Shown here: positions 36,708 to 47,374 of the stretch, piece by piece
Layout of the letters: every line of letters starts with the position of its first letter
How positions within the stretch are numbered: position 1 is the first letter of the stretch
Assembly: GCA_036971715.1 (NCBI GenBank)
Contig: JAVHJL010000009.1
Span: 186,001 to 250,000, forward strand
Reading direction: 5' to 3'
Source: Arthrobotrys musiformis
Taxonomy: Eukaryota > Ascomycota > Orbiliomycetes > Orbiliales > Orbiliaceae
Length of the DNA stretch: 64,000 bases
Notes under the pieces: model-generated
The model's input: the letters and a program-made list of their open reading frames with translations, nothing else
Databases searched by the model: none
What the model was told of the DNA's origin: nothing
Position numbers and translations under genes: made by a program

Positions 36708-37258
36708 TTAAAAATCCCTGATGATATCCCCCCGTCTCTTTCCCTTCAAGTTGAATTTTCCCTACATAATACGCAAAAACCGACGTTAGTCCAACTACCC
36801 TGTTTACTTTCATATCCTATAGGAGACCACCAGCGACATACCTCGCTCCAATACGCTAATCCAAGTGTCGCAGCAGGGATAGCAACAACCATCCAGAAGG
36901 TTAATTTGGCAGCTCTGGCATTGAGACGGAAGTGCTTCGTGCGGTTGCGGTGCATTTCTATATTCCTCCATTGTTAGACAATGATATCATTTCTTCAGGT
37001 TTGTTCCCGCCCTGCGGGTATTAAGGCGGGTGGTAACAGTAACGAAGAGGAGTCCGGAGGGCGGAGAGGTTGCATTGAGGGTATGAGGGAGGTGTACCAT
37101 TCCATCTTAGGAGCGCGGGATCGTAATCAACTATTAGAGATAGACCATGTTAGCCATTTTCGTCCTATGAACTTCGAGCGCCATGACGTGGGAAACGAGT
37201 TCCCGGCGATCGAAGGCCGCTAAAGCAGAGGGGAGGTGAACGTACCGTGGCCACCCAT
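36708..37258 (-). CDS. Small complex I accessory subunit (NDUFB4/NB5M-like, 6.6 kDa type)
   Basis: This looks like the single-pass accessory subunit of mitochondrial NADH:ubiquinone oxidoreductase related to fungal NB5M. Four exons, 37258-37246 (13 nt), 37130-37098 (33 nt), 36957-36842 and 36761-36708, close in phase to 71 residues. The product starts MGGHVDYDPALLRWNEM, matching the family's GGHxxxDPALxR start. A basic segment NRTKHFRLNARAAK leads into one membrane span, LTFWMVVAIPAATLGLAYW. The C-terminus GKFNLKGKRRGDIIRDF matches the family's GKxxxRGKRRGDxIxE ending. Three introns of 80-140 nt outweigh the coding sequence. Intron 2 contains a CCCGCC/GGCGGG inverted repeat. The protein-family match rests on the DPAL, single span and GKRRGD blocks, recalled rather than searched. 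Confidence 0.82.
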
Positions 37259-37957
37259 TTTGGCGATTGTGTATTCCGCTTGTATTTGGTGGTGGTTTAT
37301 CGGGCGATGGAGAGGAGGGAGTTCTTGGAAGATCGAGGTTGGACGTTAGCCTTGGGGACGTTTCGGTTCGGAGGTTGAGATCATGAGTTATGTGGGACTA
37401 AGCCCGAATAGGCAATCCGGCCTGAAGCAAGAAACAACGCAGTTTTTTGTTATGGACGGAGTTTGGATTGTCGACCTGGAATCAGGCTGCTAGGATGGAA
37501 TACGTATACGTGTGCATTTCTTTTACAGTGCGTAGTACAGGTAGGATGGTAGCATTGGGTATTACGAAATATCCGAGGTCGCTCCAAATTAGCGATTACT
37601 TTTTCAAATCATATATCTTCGTCCGAAGGGATATCTCAGCCGCCGGCCAAGGATTTCATAGAGATCAATCAATGCAATAGATGTTCATTTCATCATGTTC
37701 GTAATTAAAATCTGTTCGGAAAGGTAGAAATACAAGGATAGAAGTGGGAGAAAGCACGTAATTCATAACCCGGGGCCCCTAAAGCAAGCAAGGAAGGAAA
37801 AATCCGAAAAGAAAACCCGAAAATAGCTAGCGAAGTCGTGGAACGGAATACAGTCCCGTGTGTAACAATATAATCTCAAAGAAGTGTATGCTCGACCCGA
37901 TTGGGCGCTGCCAAAAAAGTATACTAGTGGCATCCCATATGCATGCATATGCATCTT
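37259..37957. other. Spacer between complex I subunit and carotenoid oxygenase genes
   Basis: These 699 bp hold the promoter of the complex I subunit gene and the 3' end of the carotenoid oxygenase gene, both on the minus strand. If the alternative terminal exon of the oxygenase is used, its coding sequence would extend to 37876. Otherwise no coding signal. Confidence 0.5.
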
Positions 37958-39820
37958 TTATGCAGAATGGATATTTCTGTTGTCGTTGCTAACGTACGTA
38001 CCGTGAAAGCCGAAGGGAACAATGTTCTCCATCTCTGCTCTGGCGATTTCGGTCATGTCCTTTGCATTCAATATCAAAAGATAGCTCTTTTCAGAGTGCC
38101 CGTCAAGAACGACGGTGAGAATGGCTCCATCATCTTCGTCCTTGCCATCTGGGTTTGCAACGAAGATTGGCTCACTAGGTGAATGTCCCTGCATCTCCCA
38201 GTAGATTGGGGTGCGGGTCTCAGTGTCATATTTGAGAATTCCGTCAACCCACGAGGATTTCCCACGGACCGAAATAGCATAGATGTAGCGATGCTTTTTG
38301 GTGATATAATTTGGGTTGACCACGGGGAGCTCCATCCCGAGGTCTTCTTGGAAATCAATGGTGGCAGTTCTCATTGTCATATCTGGCTTCTCCGGGATGT
38401 TTGAGAGTCTCCAGCGGGTGATTTGGGTCTTGAATTTTGCAATTTTGATAGGCGCACTTGGTGATGTGGATCGTAGGAATGAGTAGTATAGAATGTGGAT
38501 GATATCTAGGTTATTGTAGATTGGGACATCTAAGACGATGTCGTTTCCTTCTTCATAGGCGTTTACGGAGTGGAAGGCAAAGAAGGCGTCTGCCTCGAAG
38601 GCTGCGACAACGCCCTTCTCGCCAGTGCGGTCGATGACAAAGAACTTGGCTTTGTTAGTTGGGTCCCATGGGGCAATAGCATCAGCAACGTTGCGGGTGT
38701 ATATGATCTTTGCACCTCCCCATGAGTATTTGGACGAGTAGACGCAGAGGATTACGTATTTTTTCGAGAGGAAGAAAGAGTGGATGTATGATGGGTTTGC
38801 CCCGGTGACTTTGGCGATGATGGTACATGTTCCGTCTGGTGTGATCTTGAAGATTTTGTACTGGGGGGTTCCGTCGACTTTTAGGTTGAAGTTGAAAAAT
38901 TCACCCGTGTCTGGGCAGGTACGAGCGTGGGAAGCGGAAAACTGGCCGTTGAGCTCTGGGTGGAGGATCTCTTGCTTTGCGATACCAAGAGGTTCTAAGG
39001 TCTCCGGGTCGAGGGCTTGTAAAGCAGTAGCATCAGTCTTTGCGACCAAGGTGGCTAGGCCACCGTGGCCGTTGGCACTACTATTCGTAGCCGTCCCTGG
39101 GATCTTTTGAGAGCCCGGCATATTTGGAGAGAGTGTTACGCCGATATTCTGGCAGCTGGGATGCTCATCCCCACCGATAGATTGCAGCGTGGAAAGGGGG
39201 GTGGATTGAAAGCTTGACATGACTTTCCTGAAAAAGCCTTCACAAGGATCTCGCCTTTGCCCAAAGCTGTAGCTATCGCGCTGGCCTGTTTTTTTGATAT
39301 ATTCCAGAAGCTCATCACAGGCTCTGCGGGAGCGATAAACGACCCTTTTGTCTGGGGTAATCTCAAAACGATGATTCAGTGTGAAACCGTCGAACCAGTG
39401 GTCTATTTTGAATGTTCCCTTTTCTGTCTCGACCTTGTCTCCGCCTGGACCGGTTCGGTAGAGTACGCCGCTAGAAATATAGCCCGTCAGGACTTAGAAG
39501 CTATAGGGGGAGTATAAAATCATGTGTTCATACCGGACATAGTCTGGGATGTCTCCAACGACTTTCAGCTCCACGGGTTCACGAGTCTCTTCTTGCCAAT
39601 CAAACTATACATTTCGTTAATATATATCGTTAGTTCGACTTTTCTCGTTGACGCTGTAGCACTAAGAAAGTGTATGGTTTCGACCTACACCTGGGTCATT
39701 AGGCCAATCGTTGTATGCCTTGACCTTAGTCTCTACCTCTTCCTTCGGAGGGGCTTTCACCGTCCAACTGGCACTCCTTCGATAGAGAGCCTTGGGGCTG
39801 ATGTTGTCGATTATGGCCAT
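37958..39820 (-). CDS. Carotenoid cleavage oxygenase (CarT/CAO-2-like)
   Basis: This is a non-haem iron dioxygenase of the RPE65/CCO family that cleaves a carotenoid double bond to give apocarotenoids. Exons 39820-39689, 39604-39534 and 39470-37958 give 571 residues. The start YNDWPNDPG..EPVELKVVGDIP..GVLYRTGPGG is typical of fungal members. The four iron-ligand histidines can be placed: His249 (SASHARTCPDTG), His298 (SYIHSFFL), His368 (FFAFHSVNAYEEG) and His557 (PFGFHG). DHWFDGFTLNHRFEI is also conserved. Fungal relatives make the Neurospora pigment neurosporaxanthin (CAO-2) or retinal (CarX); sequence alone does not decide. The 3' end is uncertain: a GTACGT donor sits right after the last His-Gly, and splicing to a TTTTTTGGCAG acceptor near 37909 would give a short different tail ending at 37876. 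No other carotenoid gene is in the window. Confidence 0.92.
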
Positions 39821-41776
39821 TTTGTTGACGCAAGATGAAAATAGTAAAACAGAAGAACAATATGGTGTTCAATGTGCTTTGGGGCGAAGATTTTAGTTTA
39901 GGATAAAACTGATCAATTCAGATGAAATAAAACTTGGATATGTACTGTGATTACTGGTTAGCGACCTGACCCAGTACGGCTGTGAGTGGTGTGCATGCAG
40001 CGTTTAAATTTAAGCATAACACCCCCCCAATAATGAGGGTAGGACTTGAGGGCGCACTGACAGGTGGATACTATTTCTCCGGACACTCGATAATAGCTGC
40101 CTGATAATATAATAAAATATGGAATATGAAATATGGGGATGACCGTATAAGCAAGTAAGTAAGTATATATATTGAATTGAAGAAAGATAACGTTTATATG
40201 CGGCTGACAAGGCTCTGAAGTTATTTGGCAGGATCTTGGGACTGTGCGGTGTGTTGAGTGTGGTATAATCCGCTGCTGGCGGGCTGTATACTTTATACCC
40301 TGCAATTAGTGCAATCGAGAACACACAAGAATCTAAAAAATGTAAAGAAAGTATCACGGAGCGTAAAAGGAAGGCACGTAGTGGAAGAGGGAGGGGAGGA
40401 GGAGAATAGACAGAATAACAGCGGACCGGACGAACTAGGCGGAGAGTAAAGGCACACATACCTCGCTTGTTAGCGAAGTTCAATCCGACTTGATTCACTG
40501 CCACTGCCAATGCAATGTACTGTTCTTGTTCCTGCTGCTATGTAATGTAAGAGGTACTGCTGCTACTGCCCTTTAGGTTCGCTTTCACAGCTGCAGGTGC
40601 CCTCCACACAGTTGGGCGTTCGGGTACCGTCAAGCCCCCCCGTTCCAGGCCACTCCGAGGGGACTCTCAAATTCTTGTTCAGACACTCATTTTGGGCCGA
40701 ATGTGTATCCATATTCGCTTCCCCCTGTTACTGATATTGCCTGGAGGGTTTCTTGAATATGCAACAAAAGACGTAGACAGGTGGAAGCGAATACTTTATG
40801 GAGCAAGCCACCAAAGGTATGCATGTACATACATACATACATACTTACATATGGACGTTGCCAGCCCTGGAGACTTCCGTCTTTTGCCTTCCATCGGCAT
40901 TTCTGCATGGCATTCTTGTCATCATAGACATCCGTTTAAGACGAACAAGAAAATGTATCGTTCTCAAATGACAGCCGCGAGGGGCCTGGCATTAACATGG
41001 CACAGGAGTCCATGGATCGGTGCATATCTCCACATCTATAACACCGTATGCCCGTATAATACCTCGGTATCATCCCCAGGAAGTATCATCTACCGACGGT
41101 ATCTGGCGGGATGTAACTATACCGTCCACGTCAGCTACTATGGGGCCCATCTCGTCGAACTGGTAAATTATCAAATAAGCCAGACGAATACGGTCAGAAT
41201 AGGAAGTCGACTGAGTTTTTCTTGATATTTGGATATATCCCAAAAGCCTGAAATCGGCCGTAACCAACACCGAATGTATCAGTTAGCGATATGTACAGCA
41301 GTGGAGAAGCTTCCATGTGCGCATCTAGCATGGGGGGAAGATTTCGTACCAGGTCACCGTTTCAATCTTTCGCAATCAATAATGTTCTCTCCGTCTGAAG
41401 CTCCAATCACTGTGATTGAATTTGCAAAAAAAGTCCCGTTTCGGATTCAAAGTTGGTCCGTTTGCTTAAGCTCGCTGGCATCCACCCAATCAGAGGGCCA
41501 AACAAGCGAGCGATGCCCTTGACCCCCTTGGAGGTCGAGGTCAGTTGAAGTTGGTTTCTTTCTGCAGGTGATGCCATCCTTCCTTAGCGTGGTTCGGCCG
41601 ATTCTGCTTTTGAAACGGGCAGGAGATTCGGCCAGGGTTGTTGCTTCGATTGATTGATTCCGCATTCCAGAATCTTTAGCTTGGAGCCGCACTCACCACA
41701 AATTGCATCGTCCCACAACCTAATAGTAGGAGGTACTAACCAACGAAAACTCTCACTTCGCACGCGCGCACGAGTA
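39821..41776. other. Spacer of 2 kb between divergent oxygenase and PUS7 genes
   Basis: It holds both promoters. A TACA repeat lies at 40825-40846. On the minus strand, a 36-codon stretch near 40510-40450 followed by a GTATGT donor, and a further open stretch after a GCAG acceptor at about 40304, look like coding exons. There is no credible start codon and I recognise no family, so I do not call a gene. Confidence 0.4.
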
Positions 41777-44220
41777 ATGTCATCTTCTTCCCGTCATCTC
41801 GAGGACCCGGACCTTGCCCCTCCTGCGAAGCGTCTGAAGCCTTCCTCGAACGCTGGAGATGAACCGTCGTCCACGGTACCCACCGGCCGCGTCGAAAAAT
41901 TCGTCCGTACCGAGGAGAGCGTTGGCATCACAGAATTCCTTTACCCAGATGCTGTAGGCTTCCAAGGTCTGCTGAAACAAAGGTAAACAAAAAAAAAAAA
42001 AAAATCATCTCGAACATTCCGCATGAAGTGAGGGGTTCAATTGACGGACACCTGCTGACCCACCGTTCCGTCTCCCGCTCCATCAGGTACACCGACTTCT
42101 TGGTCAATGAGATTGACAAGGACGGGAACGTCCTAAGACTGAAGTCGCTATATATCGAGAGGAGGCGAGGCAATGCCCCGACGGCAAACCCGAAGGTCCA
42201 ATCAGACAAGCCACTAGCCGACTCAACAGAGGACAATGGAAACGGATCTGCAGATGGTGCTGCCGCGAAGACATCCGAGAAGGAGGATGCGCCGCCACCT
42301 GCAAACAATGGGGATACAGTAGCATCTGAGGCACCAGTGGTCATTGAGGCACCAAAGCCGTTTGAGGTATGCCGGGCCCAAGACGATAAGGAATTGCGAA
42401 TCTAATTACAGCATATGCTAACTGAATACGAACTAAACGCTCAGCTCGAAGATGCAGATAGAGCTCTTCTGATATCTTGGCTAGGGTCTGATGTTGTATC
42501 TAGTCTTGTCAAGCTCTACAACGATATCTTGACCATCGAGAGAGAGATCAGACCAAACTATAAGATTGTCACACCGGAGACGAAACTGAAATCCCCCAAA
42601 CCGATCGATGATAAGGACGCAAGGTCACAACTACACCGCGCCATCCGCAATGTGTTCTCCGGAAAGATCCAGACGGCAACAACCGACGAGTATGAGATCG
42701 AACTGTGGGCAAGTAAGATAAGTGGCGCGAAGCCGAATAATCAAGACGGGAAGAAGAAGGAACGCCAGCCTATGGAGTCTTGGGATTCTCTTGGCGGGGA
42801 GTTCTTGCATTTCAACCTCTACAAGGAGAACAAGGATACCATGGAATGCCTAAACCTCCTTGGGAAATTCCTGAGGACGAACTCCAAGTCCTTCTCGTTC
42901 GCTGGTACTAAGGATAGACGGGCAGTGACAGTCCAGAGAGTTTCAGTACACAAGCTAAAAGCCGATAAGATCGAAGCTATCAACAAAAAACTCAAGGGGC
43001 TGAAAGCTGGCGATTTTGAGTACAAAACCTATGGCCTAGACCTCGGCGATCTGAAGGGGAATGAATTCACAATCTCTCTAAGAGACTGTGTCTTCCCAGA
43101 AGGATCAGATGTGAACAAAGTGATCGAGGAGAGGGTTTCTGCTCTTCGAGAAAAGGGTTATATCAATTACTATGGCCTGCAGAGATTCGGAACCTTTTCG
43201 ATTAGTACACACGAGATTGGCAAATCGATGCTTCTAGGAGACTGGAAGACAGCTGTGTACCAAGCCATGGCCTATGATGACCAGTCCTTGGAGACAGCCC
43301 CTCCGGATGAAAGGCAAAGGGCTGCAGCCTGCAGGCTGTGGTTCGAGGACCCGACATCCGTCAGCAAGGCCGCTGAGGCGCAAAAGCTCATGCCAGGCAA
43401 ATTTGTTTCTGAGAACGCGATTTTAAGTTGGCTGAGCAAACCAAACACAGTCAACGACTACCTTGGTGCCTTGCAAAAGATACCCAGGAATTTGCGGTTG
43501 ATGTTCGTTCATGCCTACCAAAGTTATGTTTGGAATACCATCGTCAGCGAAAGATTGAAGAGATACGGGACTACGATCAGAGCGGGTGATCTGGTGGTCA
43601 TCTCCGCTGAAGAGGCGGCCGCTTTGAACCCAGTCGTTGACCCAAATGAAGAGGAGTTCGGCCAAGAAGCCAATGAAGAAAGATTTGTTCGCGCAAGGCC
43701 AGTGACAGAGGACGAGGTTGCGGCCGGAAAGTTCACAATATACGATGTCGTCCTTCCGTCGCCCGGCTGGGACGTCACATACCCACAAAATGATCTCCGT
43801 GACCTTTACGCTGAGATTATGGGTAAAGATGGACTGGATCCATTCAGCATGATTCGAAACCAGAAGGAACTCAGTATGGCGGGGCATTATCGACGTCTTC
43901 TTTACAAACCTGAAAGGGTTGAATGGGAGATCAAGCGATATGAAGACCCCAATGACCAACTGGTCGAGACAGATCTCATGTATGTCCAACGACAAAGAGG
44001 GGGCAAGGGGAAACCTTTGTCAACCGACGAGGGGCTGATTCAAGAAGCAGTGGATAACCCAGCTGGGTCGAGAACTGCGGTTATTATCAAATTGACATTG
44101 GGAACGAGCCAATACGCCACAATGGCCTTGAGAGAGCTGACTAAGGGCGGCATTTTGTCACAACCTGCCCAGCCTCCGAAGAAAGACCAGGACAATGATG
44201 TCAAGATGAAGGAAGCTTAG
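41777..44220 (+). CDS. PUS7: tRNA pseudouridine synthase Pus7 (TruD family)
   Basis: Pus7 isomerises uridine to pseudouridine in tRNA (position 13 and others), U2 snRNA, 5S rRNA and some mRNAs. Exons 41777-41982, 42087-42366 and 42412-44220 give 764 residues. The core starts with GITEFLYPDAVGFQGLLKQR and YTDFLVNEIDKDGNVLRL. A Ser/Ala/Pro-rich insert of about 75 residues follows. The catalytic motif SFAGTKDRRAVTVQRVSV carries the nucleophile Asp at about 330. NYYGLQRFGTFSISTHEIG and the TRUD domain with LRLMFVHAYQSYVWN follow. The C-terminus has SMAGHYRRLLYKPE and LTLGTSQYATMALRELTKGG. It is somewhat longer than yeast Pus7 because of the inserts. Intron 1 contains a long A run. The neighbour downstream on the same strand is the MOCS1-type gene. 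Confidence 0.96.
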
Positions 44221-44836
44221 ACTAACTAACCATCATCTTTTTGTTTGAAGAACATTAAAAGTTTTGACTTGAACTATTGTATCAAACACATTGTATTTTT
44301 AGACCCACTACTTTTTGTTACAAACCTTGTACTCTACACCGCGATGTATAAGATACCTTCTTTCTCCAAGCCCTCGTGGTCCTGGGCCGACTGCTCCGCC
44401 GGTTGGGATGTTCCGTCCCAGCGGACGAGGCCGACGCAGGATTCGGCGACAAACCTTGCCAAGTTCCGCATGGTATGCGGGATGATCTCAGATGGTAAGC
44501 TCACACCCATGCCAAATGGTTAGCATCGGGCAGTTCGAGCCTATCAGAACAGGTGAATTATCTGAGCTCATGAGGCAAGATCCAAACTAAAGTGCGGAAT
44601 ACCCAGCTAACTAGCTGCGGTATGTAAGCCATCTTGGTTTCCCTCCTTCTCCCTCCGAGGAGACCTGAACCCTTGATTATTTTTTTTTTTTAATGAAGGG
44701 GGAAAACCTTCAAGATTTCTTAGAAATCAGCTATCTTGGATTCCCTCCCCAGGATTTCTTCCCTTTTCCTCCAGATGCGCAATCACCTTGGAACCTGTTG
44801 CCGCTGTAGAGCTGGCATATAAACCTAATCCCCAAT
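44221..44836. other. Spacer between PUS7 and MOCS1-type gene
   Basis: It contains the PUS7 3' UTR and the MOCS1 promoter. A GC-rich island at about 44360-44500 stands out from its AT-rich surroundings. It is open on both strands: a 58-codon minus-strand frame (ATG near 44509, stop near 44333) and a plus-strand frame ending at 44523. Neither matches a family I know. The T run at 44680-44691 lies within the promoter side. Confidence 0.45.
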
Positions 44837-47016
44837 ATGAGTACATCACTCACCGCTGTCAGACGGGCTCTGACAGGTCGGGGTATCCATATCCAAGCTG
44901 CATTACAACGCCCGACGTCATATCGATATCCAACCATCCACAAAGCCCCCCGCAGGGGAATCGTCTCAAACGCCGCGGCGGCCGCAGTAGCATCAGAGCC
45001 CGCATATACTCAAAACACCGATAGAAGTTTCCAAAATGACATCTTCGTACCACCGACCCGACCGAATCTTCCCGCGACCGAGTTTTCCGATCGCATGGCA
45101 GCGATCAAGAACGCGAAACCGTTCAGCGAATTCTTGACGGATAATTTCCACCGTCAGCATAATTACCTTCGTATATCCATTACCGAACGATGTAATCTAC
45201 GATGTATGTATAAGAGTATTTTTGTCACCAATGGAGGTTTGAAGTATGCATCGTACTGATATGCGCTGGTGGGTGGTGTTCTAGGTTTATATTGCATGCC
45301 AGAAGAAGGGATTGATCTCTCACCGCCTTCGCACCTGCTCACCACGGAAGAAATCCTCCATCTTGCGAAACTATTCGTCTCCCAGGGAGTCACTAAGATT
45401 CGATTAACTGGAGGAGAACCTACAGTTCGCAAGGATATCGTCGATCTCATCACAGAGCTGGGTAAACTAAAGGCTATAGGGTTAAAAGAATTGGCCATGA
45501 CTACCAATGGTATATCATTAGCTCGAAAGTTGCCTCAAATGGTCGAGGGGGGGTTGACGGCGTTGAACCTGAGTCTTGACACTTTGGATGAGTTCAAGTT
45601 CCAGTTTATGACACGGCGAAAAGGTATTTATTACTCTTTGTCTTACGTACTATAGCCATCAAAAAAACCGGCGACTAACCTTCGGTTACACACAGGTTTA
45701 AGTAACGTACTCAAATCGATCGATGCTGCCCTCTCACTCAACATCCAGCCGCTAAAAGTCAACTGCGTCGTCATGAACAAGGTCAACGTTGACGAAATAC
45801 CCTCCTTCCTCGCCATGACCAAAGATCAGCCCATCGAAGTCAGGTTCATAGAATACATGCCCTTCACCGGCAACAAGTGGGAATCTGGCAAGATGATCAC
45901 ATATCAAGCAATGTTGGACCAAATTCGACAGTCGCACCCGGATATTCAAAAAGTACAGGATCATAAAAATGACACCAGTAAAACATATCAGATACCTGGT
46001 TACAAGGGAAAACTGGGGTTTATAACGTCTATGACGCATAACTTCTGTGGAACATGCAATAGGCTGAGAATTACAAGCGATGGGAATATCAAGGTCTGCC
46101 TCTTCGATAATGCGGAGGTGAGCTTGAGGGACTTGATGAGGGCGGAAGGCGGTATGGGACCTGAAGGAGAGAAAAAATTGCTGGAAGTCATCGGCGTGGC
46201 GGTGAAAGGCAAGAAGGAGAAGCATGCGGGGCTGGGTGAATTGGAGAGCATGCCGAATAGGCCGATGATTCTAATTGGTGGGTAGATGGGGACGATACTT
46301 TGGAATTGTGGTTCCTTGGGGCTCTGGGCCAGAGGTTGATTGGGGCTGCAGGGAACGGCTATCAGCGACGGCTACATTCGAAAAGTACTTCGAATATTCC
46401 ACTGTATCTTCTCCCGCCCTCCCACATTAGCCAGAGCATACGAGCATACAGCACTTCTCGAAAACCCGGCCAACCTGTTACGTCGATCGATTCTCACAAA
46501 CCCGCCCCTGCGCAAAAACTCACCCACGTCCTTCCTTCCGGAGCAGCATTCATGGTTCCAATCCATGAGAAAGCCGTTACCACACGAACCGCGAAGGCGG
46601 TATCCGTTGTCAGATTCTCCAACCCAGACGCTGTCGAATTGATACGCAGCAATTCCAACAAGAAGGGGGATGTGATATCAATATCCCGTATTGCGGGGAT
46701 CATGGCTGCGAAGAAGACGTCCGAGATTATTCCGTTGTGTCACCCGATTAGTATATCGAAAGTACAGGTTAACTTGAGAGTTGTGGACGATGGTAACGGG
46801 GCTATCGAGATCTTGACCATCGTAACCTGCGATGGGAAGACCGGTGTCGAAATGGAGGCTCTGACGGCGGCTACTGGGGCTGCCCTGACGGTGTATGATA
46901 TGTGCAAAGCTGTCGACAAGGGGATAGTAATTGATGGGACGAGGGTAGTGGAGAAGGTCGGCGGTAAAAGTGGAGACTGGAGGGAGGAAGGCTGGGTAGA
47001 ATGGACCGAGTCGTAG
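44837..47016 (+). CDS. cnxABC: Molybdenum cofactor biosynthesis protein MOCS1/CnxABC (MoaA-MoaC)
   Basis: It makes cyclic pyranopterin monophosphate from GTP, the first step of molybdenum cofactor synthesis. Exons 44837-45203, 45285-45623, 45696-46281 and 46431-47016 close in phase to a 625-residue MoaA-MoaC fusion. The Arg-rich start (MSTSLTAVRRALTGRG) fits a mitochondrial presequence. The radical-SAM cluster Cys119-Cys123-Cys126 (ERCNLRCLYCMP) is made by intron 1. LTGGEPTVRKD and the second cluster FCGTCNRLRI with KVCLF follow. MoaC covers about 450-625: KKGDVISISRIAGIMAAKK, PLCHPI, GVEMEALTAATGAALTVYDM and CKAVDKGI. Retaining the last intron (46282-46430) stops MoaA at 46285, right after ILIGG: the Gly-Gly end that MoaA and human MOCS1A need. 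MoaC has no good start of its own in this frame, so it depends on splicing. Molybdoenzymes (e.g. nitrate reductase) need its product. Confidence 0.93.
46282..46430 (+). other. Intron whose splicing fuses MoaA to MoaC
   Basis: This 149-nt intron starts GTAGAT and ends in a long pyrimidine tract followed by ATTAG. It joins the two domains in phase. If kept, a TAG two bases into the intron ends MoaA at its Gly-Gly. The GTAGAT donor is weaker than the GTATGT/GTATTT donors of the other introns, which would fit partial splicing. Confidence 0.6.
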
Positions 47017-47374
47017 ACCTACATGATAGCGGTTCCATTCCCAAGGAACCAACCCGCCATGTATGCGAGTTCATATAACCTATGGGTATTTCATTGGTGT
47101 TTGGCGTTTATTATGCATATCCTACATTTACGGCGCATAGGGCGCCCCATAAGGGCGCCAGCATGAACGAATCATAATGTTAATGTCATAGATCGCGGTA
47201 TGGGTATCATTTTTTTTGAGCAATAAAGAGCCTTAGTCGTATCGTACATAATTTCGAACCTTGAATTAACCCCCCCAGTATCGGATTATCGTCTCTCGTC
47301 TTCAACCGCCTCAATTATCGTCGCTCCTCTTAGTATGCCATTTCTCATATTGAATTATTGTTCTTTATCGTGAA
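47017..47374. other. Convergent 3' spacer
   Basis: These 358 bp lie between the MOCS1 stop (+) and the SWC5 stop (-). Two GGGCGCC copies 15 bp apart occur at 47138-47160, able to pair through their palindromic GGCGCC core. Repeated TTATCG words lie at 47284-47390. No coding signal. Confidence 0.5.

Noticed and set aside
44480..44560. tRNA-like order of CTCAGATGGTAAGC and AGTTCGAGCC words.
   Set aside because: The 5' and 3' ends cannot form an acceptor stem and the T stem has a mismatch; spacing is short.
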